In this document: piece by piece, positions 23,019 through 34,860 of the stretch
How positions within the stretch are numbered: position 1 is the first letter of the stretch
Layout: every line of letters starts with the position of its first letter
Origin: Cordilura impudica
Lineage: Eukaryota; Arthropoda; Insecta; Diptera; Scathophagidae
Direction of reading: 5' to 3'
Assembly (NCBI GenBank): GCA_963682025.1
Contig: OY821518.1
Span: 235,330,152-235,394,151 of the forward strand
Length of the DNA stretch: 64,000 bases
Position numbers and translations under genes: made by a program
The notes under the pieces: model-generated
What the model was told of the DNA's origin: nothing
Seen by the model: the letters and a program-made list of their open reading frames with translations, nothing else
Database searches by the model: none

Positions 23019-23632
23019 TGGGCAATTCACAACAGGTGTTGTATATTGTATGTTGTATTGAAATACACAATACAATCATTTGTTGTGAACACTCAGTTGT
23101 ATTTTCATATTGTAAAACGCTTTCTTTAGTAATTTTCGATCCAACGAGGAAAGATCGCTTCGTCGCTTCTGCTATTTTGTATAAGAGAAAACACTTGTCA
23201 GTGTTTGCTTTTTGGTCGTGAGATGTACCCTGGAGTTTTAGTTACGTACCTCTTGCATTTTAATTTATAATGAAAAAAAAATGTTAAATGTTTTGGTTGG
23301 TACTGAAAGAGAAAATACATACTAAAAATATAAACATTAATTTTTATATAAATAAACTTATCGATGTATTTGCGTTATTTGCCATATTTTATTTTATAAT
23401 TATTTATGCTGATAATATTGTATGTATTTGTTTTTTCTTTTTCATAAAAACTGGCATTCACTTGGAACTGATATGTTATGATACAATATACAACATTTAC
23501 TAAACATAGCAAATGAAGTTGGATCGTGTATCAGATTTTTCAGTGAAAATTACCAACAACAATTTTACACTATTGTAAAGTGATACACGATACAAGAGAT
23601 ACAACGATACATTACCCATTGTGAATTGCCCA
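23019..23632. mobile_element. MITE with TGGGCAATTCACAA termini nested in the F element
   Basis: The left end is TGGGCAATTCACAA and the right end TTGTGAATTGCCCA. Each is flanked by ATT (23016-23018 and 23633-23635). The homologous copy near 47070 reads straight through (TTTACATTGTTTTTT), giving the empty site. The interior is AT-rich with repeats of GTATCGTGTATC type. A 3-bp duplication suggests PIF/Harbinger, which is tentative. Confidence 0.82.
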
Positions 23633-24500
23633 ATTGTTTTTTTTATTAACAACTAGGTATTTTAGCATTATTTGCTTTAGATGTTGGTGAATTTTTACTC
23701 CCTTTATAATAACTCGTAGTGTCTGCTTGTCGAAAAAATTTTGGATCGATTTTAACCACTTTCCCGTGACCCAATCGATCTGAAATTTTGCAGGCAGGCT
23801 TGTGGCAATGACAGAAATGATCTAACATATTTTTTTAGTGATGCCAAAACAATGGAAACTTTTAAATTTTTCTACCAGAGTTGATAAAAAAATGTACAAA
23901 GGGTTTGTTTTTGTTATATTATTACCATAACGACCACAAAAACAACAAGTCCAGCTATGAAAACAATGCAACATTTAGAATAACAACAAGAACAATATAG
24001 AAATATCATGTTTTTTTTTATTTTTTTTTTTACTTTTTTAGAGATTTCCCTGGACCTGTTCCACCGATTTTAATGATTTTTGAAGTAGAAATCTTTCCAT
24101 GAATTTGGTGAATCATTCTCACTAAAAATGATCACTGTAGCTGCACTATTGAGGGCGTGATCGTGACAAGAACAACATAGAAAATTATTTTTTTTTCAAG
24201 ACTTTTTTAGTTCTTCATTCAAATCTCGGGCCCTAATCGACCGATTTGGACGATTTTAAACAGCAAATTTCTCAGGATGTTAGTGAATCATTTTTATGTC
24301 AACGAGTACCCTAGCTGCCGGATTGATGCCGTCATCGTGATTTCCACAGACGGACAGACGGACATCGCTATATCAACTCCGGTTGTTATAAGGATCACAA
24401 ATATATAAATTTTATGGGGTCCAAAATTTTTTTTCTAATTATTACAAACGGAATGACAAACTTATAAATACCCTCTGCACACTGGAGTGGAGGGTATAAC

Positions 24501-25630
24501 AACTCTACAACAGCAACAATGAGTCATATGTTTTTCAAATAGGAAAAAACTGTTTATGTGTTAGTTTCGGTCATTCCCCAGTATGCATTGAAATATTATT
24601 TCGCCAATGTTGGAGAAAAGTTAAGTTCTTAAATTGATGTGAAATGTAATTCTCAACTTGGGTTGAACAATTTTTCTCCTTGTTTGCTTTCAACTTGACA
24701 TCAAGTTGAGACTTAACATTTTTTCCAATCTTTGGGAAACATTTTTACTCTCAATTGGATATCCAACACTTTTCTCCACTTGAGACCAAACATTTTTTCA
24801 ACTTGAATACGATTTGTGTTAAGTCTGAGATATTATTTAAATATGTCATAAATAATAAATTAAATTAAAAAATGCCAAAAAAGTACAAATAAATCATTGA
24901 TATATTTTTAATTATTTCTGCTTTTTGTCAAATTTTTCAAAAAATGTACAACTAATTAATTCATTTATTTTTAATTCTAGATTTTAAAAAATGTACATAA
25001 TATGTACATTTAATGTTAAATATGTACATAGTAATGTTAAATATATAATGAAATTAAATTGAAAATTGAAACATTAAAAAAAGTAATTGTTTTCATTTCT
25101 AAAATTAGTATAATATTTTTTAATATGGCAATTCCGTACCTTCCATTTGATACCGATTGGAAATATTTCTTTGCTATCAAGTTGAGAATCACAAATTTCT
25201 CAATTTGATAACTATGAAAATCGCCATATAAAAAATGTGCCTTTTAAGTTGAGAAGACTATATTCGAACTATTGAGGGCATTTGAGAATTAACGTTGGAG
25301 ATTTGAAAAATGTATTTGATCTCAAATGCACCTCAACTTGATAGCAAACAAAAATGTTTAGTGGGACATTTATTGTAGGGTCGTTTGCACACACACAAAA
25401 AATAGAAAATAAATTGTCAATAAGCAAAGCAAGTGGCTTCGAAATTCGATGATGCCAGTTAATCATTTTTTGTTCACGCGGAATTTATAATTGGAGGAAT
25501 TTTTTTCTCGAGAAATGTATTTTCCGTGAGAAAGAAATTCCTTGAGAATATTCATAATTGGGATGAATAACTTTTAATTGGAACTTTTTAGTCAGAATAA
25601 ATCATAATTCTAGTTAGATATTAGTTAATA
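24501..25630. other. AT-rich sequence with recurrent TCAACTTGA motif
   Basis: No gene is seen. The motif TCAACTTGA or close variants recurs in both orientations around 24650-24800 and 25175-25345, which suggests a degenerate inverted element of unknown type. The part at about 25380-25560 is a copy of the MITE sequence also present at 61470-61650 (shared ATTCGATGATG and GTTCACGCGGAATTTATAAT). Confidence 0.5.
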
Positions 25631-26180
25631 TTTAATTAGAAAAAATATTGTGGTGGCATCTACGCAATTATTGAGGCAGTCACGGAAAAATTAAATGCAA
25701 GTCTGTTTTTTTTAATATAACAAAAATGGATTTTCCCTTTAACAAAATATGGCAGAATTCTTTATAAATGAAATGCAAAATGGAAAATCAATTTTGTGCT
25801 AATTCTTAACAAAATTAATAAAATATATATATGTATTATTATATTTATTAATATTTGTAATTTTATTTGACACAATTTCACACACAGTTTTACAGATCAA
25901 CTGTTTTAATTAGAAAAAATATTTTGGTGGCATCTACGCAATTATTGAGGCAGTCACGGAAAAATTAAATGCAAGTCTGTTTTTTTTAATATAACAAAAA
26001 TGGATTTTCCCTTTAACAAAATATGGCAGAATTCTTTATAAATGAAATGCAAAATGGAAAATCAATTTTGTGCTAATTCTTAACAAAATTAATAATATAT
26101 ATATATATGTATTATTATATTTATTAATATTTGTAATTTTATTTGACACAATTTCACACACAGTTTTACAGATCAACTGT
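25631..26180 (+). repeat. tandem duplication of a 274-bp unit
   Basis: Two almost identical head-to-tail units start at about 25631 and 25905 (TTTTAATTAGAAAAAATATT). They differ by a few bases, including ATTGTGG against TTTTGGTGG and the length of an AT run near 26095. Each unit contains GTCACGGAAAAATTAAATGC and ends with CAGATCAACTGTTTT. Parts resemble sequence near 22700-22830 inside the F element. Confidence 0.92.
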
Positions 26181-27584
26181 TTTCAACTGATTTAGAAGTT
26201 TTCTGTTTTTGAAACAGTAGTGCCAATTTGTAATATTTGTAATATTTAAAAATATTAAATTTTTAAGTTTTATATACATATTGCAATAAAAAAAACTTTG
26301 GTAAATTTACATTGAAGATGGTCAGAAATGAATGAGAAAAAATATATAGGCATTTCAGAAAAGCACATTTAATATTAAACTTTATGCACAAAATATATGG
26401 GTTTTTGTTGTTTCGAATTTAACTGTGGCTCTAAGTGAAAAGTTTTAGACCGATCGTATATTACATCTTGAGGATCCTCACCTAATATTTTCAAATATAT
26501 TAAATTCTTTTTAACTCATTTAACCTCATTACGAAAATAGTAAAACAGTAAATATGGAAAATCCACGCACCTCAAAAAATTGTTTTCTATGAAATAAATT
26601 AAAGACATTTCATATTATACAATTTTCTTTCAAAAATGTATCAATTATTGCAAATTTGAAATTTGACATATAGTATTTGTACATATATTTGTATAGATTT
26701 CGCAGTATGAAAAGAACTATTATTTCTTTATTTAGAATATATGTAAGTATTGCTCGCAAAAAAATGCAACATCATGAATGAAACACATAGACGACTGCTG
26801 GCAGCAGCATTTGTAGTCGTATAGTCAGCTACTTGATTTTTCTGAATACGACAGCAACATATAATACAAATGCTTTTTATTTAAATATACAATTACTTTT
26901 ACTTATTTAAAATGCATTAGTACAACGTAAAAATAAATAAATTAGTTTAACGCCTTTTGATTATTAATGGAATTATAGCCTTTCATTTTGCGATTTTTTT
27001 TTTAAACAAAATAAAATATTTCATAGCACTAACTTCTTTTACATATTTTGTTATATTGTCAACACTATTTTTGTTTTGTAGCCAACAAAACACACTTGCA
27101 GTTTTTTTTTTCTATTTGAAGAACATATGACTGCCATTGTTGCTGTTGTAGAGTTGTTTTTTTTTGATTTTGTTTCGTTAACTCTTTTGTATTAAAGCAC
27201 CTCCAATATATGTATCCATTTTAGTTTGCAAATTCAGTATATTTATAATTTATTACTTACAGCAAAAAATAATAGAAACAATTTTATCAGTTATGCTTAC
27301 GAAACTATATAAATAGACTTGAAGTTGGCTGCAAAAGCAGTAGCCTGTGTAAAGAACAAGTTAGCGACATGTAACTGTTACGTAACGTGTCAGCCTTTTT
27401 TTCACATGAAAAGTATTGGGACGTTCCGGTTACGTTCGGTAACTGTTTTAAATGATTTTCATGTAAAAAAAAACAACTGACTCGTTACGATTACGGGTAG
27501 AAAACATTGACCTTTTATATGTATTATAATGCTATGAATGCATTTATCTTTATTTTATTTTATTTATATATTCTTTTTTTTTTG
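26181..27584. other. intergenic sequence with a small hairpin
   Basis: No gene is recognised in this 1.4-kb AT-rich stretch. A foldback of about 125 bases lies at 27375-27500, where GTTACGTAACGTGTCAG pairs with CTGACTCGTTACGATTAC. It looks like a small hairpin-forming repeat without a visible target duplication. Confidence 0.45.
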
Positions 27585-28537
27585 TATTGTATATTATTTT
27601 TTTTTATTATTATTACTATTTCATTTAATTATTTTTTTCTTTAAATAAATTAATACATAAAAATTTGTTTTTTAAATTATTGGTGAACTTTTACTCCCTT
27701 TACTTACTGCCTTTATATTAACTGGTAGTGTCTGCTTGTCGACAAAATTTTGGATCGATTTTTAGCCCCTTTCCCGTCAGCCAATCGATCTGAAATTTTG
27801 CATGCAGGCTCGTGGCAATGACAGAAATGATCAAACAAATTTTTTTAGTGATGCCAAAACAATGGAAACTTTTAAAATTTTCTACCAGAGTTCACAAAAA
27901 AATGTACAAAGGGTTTGTTTTTATTATATTATTACCACAACGACCACAAAAACAACAAGTCCAGCTATGACAACAATGCAACATTTAGAATAACAACAGG
28001 AACAATATGGAAACATCATGTTTTTCATTTTTTTTTTAATTTTTCATAGATTTACCTGGACCTGTTCCACCGATTTTAATGATTTTTGAAGTAGAAATCT
28101 TCCCATGAATTTGGTGAATCATTCTCACTAAAAATTATCACCCTAGCTATCCTATTGAGGGCGTGATCGTGACAAGAACAACATAGAAAATTATATTTTT
28201 TCAAGACTTTTTTTAGTTCTTCATTCAAATCTCGGGCCCTAATTGACCGATTTGGACGATTTTAAATAGCAAACTTTTCAGGATGTTAATGAATCATTTT
28301 TTATGCCAACGAGCACCCTAGCTGCCCGATTGATGCCGTCATCGTGATTTCCACAGACGGACAGACAGACAGACGGACAGACGGACAGACGGACAGACGG
28401 ACATCGCTATATCAACTCCGGTTGTTATAAGGATCACAAATATATATATTTTATGGGGTCCAAATTTTTTTTTCTAATTATTACAAACGGAATGACAAAC
28501 TTATATATACCCTCTGCACACTGGAGTGGAGGGTATA
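27585..28537 (-). mobile_element. F-family Helentron-like element, 5' part
   Basis: This segment is homologous to 23650-24500 and 47085-47937. Its 5' end at 28537 is the same GGAGTGGAGGGTATA, but the hairpin-bearing 3' part is not present on the left. The GGACAGAC motif, present once or twice in other copies, is expanded to a short tandem run at about 28360-28405. Confidence 0.65.
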
Positions 28538-28549
28538 AAAAATAACAGG

Positions 28550-30930
28550 AATCATGAGGAATCTATGGATATATTACTCGGTATTCTGCTCCTCGTGGTT
28601 GGTACCGAATTCGTTTTTAAAGTATAGAAAAGTATAGAAAAGGCAAAAATTCCAAAATCCAATTATATGGATACCGTTCTCAGAGCTATAGCGGGAGTCC
28701 AGCCAAAATTCGTGGGGCGTATCATATATCATTTTGTTCGTCTCGTCATAATCAATCCATCGATATATGACTCGGTATTCTGCTCCTCGTGGTTGGTACC
28801 GAATTCGTTTTTAAAGTATAGAAAAGTATAGAAAAGCAAAAATTCCATAATCCAATTATATGGATACCCTTCTCAGAGCTATAGCGGGAGTCCAGTCAAA
28901 ATTCTTGGGGCGTATCATATATCATTTTGTTTGCCTCATCATGACGAATCTATGGATATATTACTCGTTATTCTGGTCCGCGTGGTTGGTACCGAATTCG
29001 TTTTTAATGTATAGAAAAGTATAGAAAAGGCGAAAAATTCCAAAATCCAATTATATGGATACCCTTCTCAGAGCTTTAGCGGGAGTCCAGCCAAAATTCG
29101 TGGGGCGTATCATATATCATTTTGTTCGTCTCATCATGATGAATCTATGGATATATTACTCGTTATTCTGCTCCTCGTGGTTGGTACCGAATTCGTTTTT
29201 AATGTATAGAAAAGTATAGAAAAGGCGAAAAATTCCAAAATCCAATTATATGGATACCCTTCTCAGAGCTTTAGCGGGAGTCCAGCCAAAATTCGTGGGG
29301 CGTATCATATATCATTTTGTTCGTCTCATGAGGAATCGATGGATACATTATTCGTTGTTCTGGTCCTCGTGGTTGGTACCGAATTCATTTTTAAAGTATA
29401 GAAAAGTATAGAAAAGGCAAAAAATTCCAAAATCCAATTATATGGATACCCTTCTCAGAGCTATAGCGGGAGTCCAGCCAAAATTCGTGGGGCGTATCAT
29501 ATATCATTTTGTTCGTCTCCTCATGAGGAATCTATGGATATATTACTCGTTATTCTGGTCCTCGTGGTTGGTACCGAATTCGTTTTTAAATTATAGAAAA
29601 GTATAGAAAAGGCAAAAATTCCAAAATCCAATTATATGGATACCATTCTCAGAGCTATGACAGGAGTCCAGTCAAAATTCTTGGGGCGTATCATATATCA
29701 TTTTGTTCGTCTCGTCATGAGGAATCTATGGATGTATTACTCATTATTCTGGTCCTCGTGGTTGGTACCGAATTCGTTTTTAAAGTATAGAAAAGTATAG
29801 AAAAGGCAAAAAATTCCAAAATCCAATTATATGGACACCCTTCTCAGAGCTATAGCAGGAGTCCAGTCAAAATTCTTGGGGCGTGTCATATATCATTTTG
29901 TTCGTCTCGTCATGAGGAATTGATGGATATATTATTCGTTGTTCTGGTCCTCGTGGTTGGTACCGAATTCATTTTTAAAGTATAGAAAAGTACAGAAAAG
30001 GCAAAAAATTCCAAAATCCAATTATATGGATACCATTCTCAGAGCTATAGCGGGAGTCCAGTCAAAATTCCTGGGGCGTTTCGTATATCATTTCGTTTGT
30101 CTCCTCATGAGGAATCTATGGATATATTACTCGTTATTCTGGTCCTCGTGGTTGGTACCGAATTCGTTTTTAAAGTATAGAAAAGTATAGAAAAGGCAAA
30201 AAATTCCAAAATCCAATTATATGGATACCCTTCTCAGAGCTATAGCGGGAGTCCAGCCAAAATTCGTGGGGCATGTCATATATCATTTTGTTCGTCTCGT
30301 CATAAGGAATCCATCGATATATGACTCGGTATTCTGTTCCTCGTGGTTGGTACCGAATTCGTTTTTAAAGTATAGAAAAGTATAGAAAAGGCAAAAATTC
30401 CAAAATCCAATTATATGGATACCCTTCTCAGAGCTATAGCAGGAGTCCAGTCAAAATTCTTGGGGCGTATCATATATCGTTTTGTTCGTCTCGTCATGAG
30501 GAATCTATGGATATATTACTCGTTATTCTGGTCCTCGTGGTTGGTACCGAATTCGTTTTTAAATTATAGAAAAGTATAGAAAAGGCAAAAATTCCAAAAT
30601 CCAATTATATGGATACCATTCTCAGAGCTATGACAGGAGTCCAGTCAAAATTCTTGGGGCGTATCATATATCATTTTGTTCGTCTCGTCATGAGGAATCT
30701 ATGGATGTATTACTCATTATTCTGGTCCTCGTGGTTGGTACCGAATTCGTTTTTAAAGTATAGAAAAGTATAGAAAAGGCAAAAATTCCAAAATCCAATT
30801 ATATGGATACCCTTTTCAGAGCTATAGCAGGAGTCCAATCAAAATTCTTGGGGCGTATCATACATCATTTTGTTCGTCTCGTCATGAGGAATCTATGGAT
30901 ATATTACTCGTTATTCTGGTCCTCGTGGTT
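28550..30930 (+). repeat. tandem array of about 12 units of 192-195 bp
   Basis: The landmark GGTTGGTACCGAATTC recurs at 28597, 28791, 28984, 29179, 29371, 29566, 29760, 29955, 30150, 30345, 30539 and 30733, i.e. every 192-195 bases. A thirteenth partial unit stops at 30930 inside the landmark. Units share CCAATTATATGGATACC and GGGGCGTATCATATATCATT. Adjacent units are not always the closest pair. The block from about 29570 to 29760 is nearly identical to 30543-30735, five units away, and variant ATGACTCGGTATTCTG occurs in units one and a half kilobases apart. Reading frames crossing units (29939-30190) exist because 195 is divisible by three; other units interrupt them. Confidence 0.95.
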
Positions 30931-31057
30931 CAAAAAAATCTTTCCATTGTATTTTGAAATCTAGCTTTTTTTGTCTTTAAGTGTTGACAAACTTGGTTAT
31001 AATATTGTGGAGGGTATCAAAGATTCAGCACAGCCACATTTAACACTCTTACTTGTT
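30931..31057 (+). mobile_element. F-family 3' terminus closing the tandem array
   Basis: GTGGAGGGTATCAAAGATTC, an imperfect palindrome (TCAGCACAGCCACATT) and ACACTCTTACTTGTTT are the 3' end of the F family, in plus orientation, directly after the 195-bp array. The array thus lies between a minus-oriented 5' end (28537) and a plus-oriented 3' end. Confidence 0.65.
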
Positions 31058-31645
31058 TATAATTAATTAATTGTTATTTATATTTTTGTGGTTATTATGC
31101 TTAATTTCTTATTTTTAATAGACTGAACTTCTATTTTGTTGTTTATTAAATTAAAAAAAATCATGTGAGTCCGATCACAGGGGAGATGTGTAAACATCTA
31201 GTAATTATAGATTTTTCTATGTCACTTTTTTAAAATCAAACAGAAAGCGTAATCTACATATGTATCACTTATAGCAAATTTGTAGAGTTGTTGAATTATG
31301 TATATGTTATACGTTTATATTGTGAAATTTTTAACATTTTACAGTAAAGGGTTGTTGAATTAGCTTAAACAATTTTATATCATAATTTTTTCACCAATGC
31401 AATCATAAGTTACATCGATTTGTCTTACGACTCACAGCGTAACATGTAAACTCACATGTTACGGTGGTTTTGTGATTGTATTGTGATGCACGTATAGATG
31501 TTTACACATCAAAAATTTTACATAAAATGTTTTATTATTTAATCTTCATTAATTTATACATTTTGATGGACAAAATTGATTAGGGAGATTTAAAAGTCCA
31601 GGAGATCCCAAACTCTAGTTGTGACCCAAACATTTTTGTATACAT
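31058..31645. other. intergenic sequence with small inverted-repeat element
   Basis: No gene. GATGTGTAAACATCTA near 31186 is inverted at about 31496-31511, and a hairpin CGTAACATG...CATGTTACG sits at about 31438-31463. Together they suggest a MITE of roughly 325 bases. A target duplication was not established. Confidence 0.5.
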
Positions 31646-32750
31646 TTAAATTCGATAAAAATTTATGAACATATAATGACAAGTGATGACTTCTTTACTT
31701 TTTTTATAGAAAATTTCATTGTATACTTTAAAATATCCTTCAAATGATTTGTCGGGCAAATTAAATTCTAAATCCGTAAATAAATCCAAGTCGAATTTCA
31801 TCTAAAAATAAAATAAAAAAATATGACATATGATTATACTTGTATACATGGATACAATATAGATACAGAGATTAGCGAGGTTGTCTTAACATCTCCAAGG
31901 TCAGTAAAAAATTAACTACGACTCGTTTTTTTCCAGAAGACTGGCGATATACTGAGGATTGTCGAGCCTACCGGTGTAAGTACTTAGATTTTATGCAGAA
32001 AGTTTAACAGTTGTGACAAAACACATTAACTACAAATTTGTATACTGCCCAACTTTGCAAGTACCTGGCACTGCGTAATTAATAAATGGAATTTGGGAGC
32101 TTAAAGGAGATTGTACAAATCACTATGACATTACTGAAAAAAATCGTCAACGCCCATGTAATGTAAAGAGTCTTGAGAATCTGTAACCCTTAATCTAAGT
32201 GTAACAATACAAAAATGAATTAATGCTACTTACATCTTTTTGAAATGGACATGTACGCTGATCTTCTGGAATGTTTTTTAGTATATCATACCATATACCC
32301 ATTGGATCATATAATGTCTTACATAAATCCTGACGATAAGCACTAAAAATTGTATTTACAAAAACTCCGCGTTGTTTTTTGAAAAGATCACTTTTCAGCT
32401 ATTAGCAATAAACAAATAAAAAATATATGTTATTAAATAATGTTAAATAAAATACAGTTTTTTAAATTATACCCCAATATCGTCTTTTAAATCTTTCACA
32501 ATTTTGGAAAGCCCTTTAATATGCAACGTGTTGTTATCAAATAAATGAAAAGTTACATTGGAATAGTCCAAGAGTGTGGTTATAAACATATCGTGTTTAT
32601 TTTCACAGGGAACAAAAAGATTTTCGTAATCCAATTCCGCAACATACATGTAAGCAAACTGGAAATAAATATGAATTAAAATTTATTTCACATTATACAA
32701 GATTAACTTACAGTAATTGCAGGACACAAAAGTAAAATCAAAAGTTTCAT
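31646..32750 (-). CDS. DUF1091-type (CheB-like) secreted protein, four exons
   Basis: Minus-strand gene with ATG at 32750-32748. Exons are 32750-32712 (13 codons), 32658-32473 (62), 32398-32234 (55) and 31801-31646 (51 plus stop). All introns are phase 0 with GT...AG, giving 181 residues. The first exon encodes a hydrophobic signal peptide start (MKLLILLLCPAIT). The mature part has DYSNVTFHLF, FVNTIFSAYRQDLCKTLY, then the Cys-Pro-Phe motif RTCPFQKD and GYFKVYNEIFY near the C-terminus. This layout (small secreted, CPF motif, four or so exons) fits the fly DUF1091 superfamily that includes CheB chemosensory proteins. That assignment is by pattern, and function (binding of lipids or pheromone-like ligands) is inference from relatives. 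No neighbour shares its role. Confidence 0.72.
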
Positions 32751-32804
32751 GCTGACTAAAACAGTAGAAAATATACTAATATTCGCCAACAACAAATTAC
32801 ACTA

Positions 32805-32816
32805 TATTTATATAAA
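32805..32816 (-). promoter_or_regulatory. TATA box of the DUF1091-type gene
   Basis: On the minus strand TTATATAAATAT lies about 55-65 bases upstream of the start codon, a reasonable distance for a TATA box with a short 5' UTR. Confidence 0.5.
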
Positions 32817-33320
32817 AGATATACATACATATACTGCAATGGTGTATATACGAAAAATATAATTATTAAATGGTATCATTTTTAATTATTATCATTTTAT
32901 TATTATCCATAATGCCTGAAAACAGTTGTGACATAACTTGTAAACATCATGCAAACCATTTATTAACTCCCAAATTCTAGTTTTTTTTTAAATTATTACT
33001 CAAAAGGGGTTGCACACATCAAATAAAATCTAATTAAAATACTAGATCATACACATCAGCATCATTCGAAGTAGAAGCATAGTAATTAAAACACGTGCAA
33101 AGTAATAGTCCAGTGCTGGGAATCCAATGTGAATGAATCAAAGCACATTGCGTGCATTGAAAAGCAACGACAATATACCTTTTTCTCACTTCACACCCTG
33201 ACAAGTATGAAGGGAAAATATTTGCAGCTCTCGGTAATTCAAAAATGATGGAAAAAGCAATATTGCTTGGTATGCACTAATTGATTCCATCAAAGTGTTT
33301 TTCAGTTAAAATATTCAGAT
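32817..33320. other. intergenic sequence, no recognised feature
   Basis: AT-rich sequence upstream of the DUF1091-type gene. No supported reading frame or repeat. Confidence 0.4.
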
Positions 33321-33329
33321 TCAGATATT

Positions 33330-34860
33330 GGCGTGAAAATAAAAATTCCATTACTGACCTGCCACGCTAACAGGCAGAAACTGAAGTGCCAAAGCACTAG
33401 GACGTGAAAAGTTTCTTCATGAACATCGTATTCGTGCTAAAGTTCTTTCTGTTCCTCCGAGCAGCAAGAGCTTTTGGTCGTTTATTCAAAGAGCAAAGAA
33501 TAATGCTTGATTTGCTATACCAACTCTTATAATGAGTGACCAAATATTCACTGACCCGGTTGAAAAGGCTTACCTTTTAGCTGAACCTTTTCCAAAAAAT
33601 TCATTTTTGCCGGATAAAGATTAACCACTACCCAAACTCGGAAGAATATCTTGTACTGTGCCTGAAATATTCTTCGGATCTCAACGTAAATAAGTCTCCG
33701 GGCCGGATGATATACCAGCAATGGTGCTGAAACAGTGTTCTTCGACGATAGCTAGTTCAACCTTTTTAGCTCTTCGTACGTGCGGGAGTCTTTCCCTCTT
33801 GCTGGAAGATAATCAATATCCAACCAATCCTTTAAACTGTGACGCTAATAACACTGAATATTACCGTCCAATTGCATCCTGCTCTGCGCTCTCAAAGGTG
33901 ATGGAGAGCAAGATTAATTTCTATCTTGTCAAATACCAAATGATCAGCAGTATGGTTTTAATAGAAATCGATCTACGGGAGACCTGTAAAGTCTACTTTC
34001 TGAGCGCTGGAGTCAATCCATTTACATTTTTGAAAGCTAAGTGGTTACTCTGGATATTCCCGAGGCGCATTGTTATTAATGCTTATTACATCTGGGGTCG
34101 GCATTATTTTCTCTCGATTTATATCGAGTTTTCTCAGAGACCGTACAATACGTGTTATTAGTGATGGGGTCTTATCCAATCAGCTTAATTCAGGGGTAAT
34201 CCAAGGTTCTGTTCTCTATCCTTCTCGTTTCCTTATCTTTCTGAACGACCTTCTTGGTCATACTTTCAATTCTATATACTCTTTCGCAGATTACAGCAAC
34301 ACTTGTCATTTATTTTCCTTCAATTGCAGGCCAAGCCTTTTGGAGGTTAGGGGCAAAAGACGGACAATGAATGACACACCCAATCAAGACCTGTTAACAA
34401 TCTCCGAGTGGGGTAAAGCGAATAGGATTGATTTTAATGCGCAGAAGTCTCAATGTTGTTTGCTGACCCATATGGCCACGGATTCAACAATGTGATCTGT
34501 ATGTATGGATACTATAGGTATTGAGGAATCGAATACTATTGATATTCTGGGCATGAAAAATTAATACATTGGAACGAACAGGTTTTTCAGGCGTCGAAAT
34601 AAGCATTCAAGTGTCTTAGATTTCTAAAATGGTACTAAAATTTCTGCACTCGCTCTGGCCTCCTTAAAATCTACATCACTTACATCAAACACCAAAGATA
34701 GAATACAACTCCTATATAAGGGCAGTAGCTTCAACGTCTATTTTGGAGCTACTGGGCCGTGTACAAAGTAAAGCGATGATACTTATCATTGGCAGTAAGG
34801 TATCCAACTCTATTGACTCGTTGGAACATCGTCGGAATGTGGGTTGTATAACACTGTTAA
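33330..34860 (+). pseudogene. jockey-like LINE reverse transcriptase remnant
   Basis: Plus-strand pieces of a non-LTR retrotransposon ORF2. Around 33400-33600 lies the segment before the reverse transcriptase, with SKSFWSFIQRAKNN. At about 33690 KSPGRDDIPA-like sequence marks the start of the RT domain (one frameshift). GVIQGSVLYPSRFL and IYSFADY are at 34190-34300, the latter a damaged form of the catalytic FADD box (last Asp replaced by Tyr). WGKANRIDFNAQKSQCCLL follows. Many stops and shifts are present. It is a dead 5'-truncated copy. Confidence 0.85.

Larger units (their letters stand above)
21037..24500 (-). mobile_element. Helentron/DINE-like element, F family, with two nested MITEs
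   Basis: The 3' end is at the left: AAAACAAGTAAGAGTGTTAA followed by the palindrome TTCGGCTGTGCCGAA and ATACCCTCC. The 5' end is at about 24500, where GGAGTGGAGGGTATA closes. The same element occurs at 45347-47937 and partly at 27585-28537. Shared blocks include GCTGATCGGCATGCATTT, CGACGTTTTGATATGATTTT, AGTGTCTGCTTGTCGA, ACGGACAGACGGACATCGCT and CACACTGGAGTGGAGGG. This copy is longer because two MITEs (21953-22527 and 23019-23632) sit in it. There is no coding capacity. The Helentron assignment is inferred from the hairpin-plus-CTTACTTGTTTT end. Confidence 0.65.

Noticed and set aside
28355..28405. GGACAGAC run as a CRISPR-like or independent satellite array
   Set aside because: It is a short expansion of a motif found in every E and F element; no spacers.
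29939..30190. 83-residue frame with an internally repeated peptide in the 195-bp array
   Set aside because: Open only because the unit length is divisible by three in these units; other units carry indels and stops, and there is no start, splice or codon pattern of a gene.
31936..31975. Plus-strand exon-like segment (TTTCCAG, then ACCGGTGTAAGT)
   Set aside because: Only about 40 bases, no partner exons on that strand, and it lies in the last intron of the minus-strand DUF1091-type gene.
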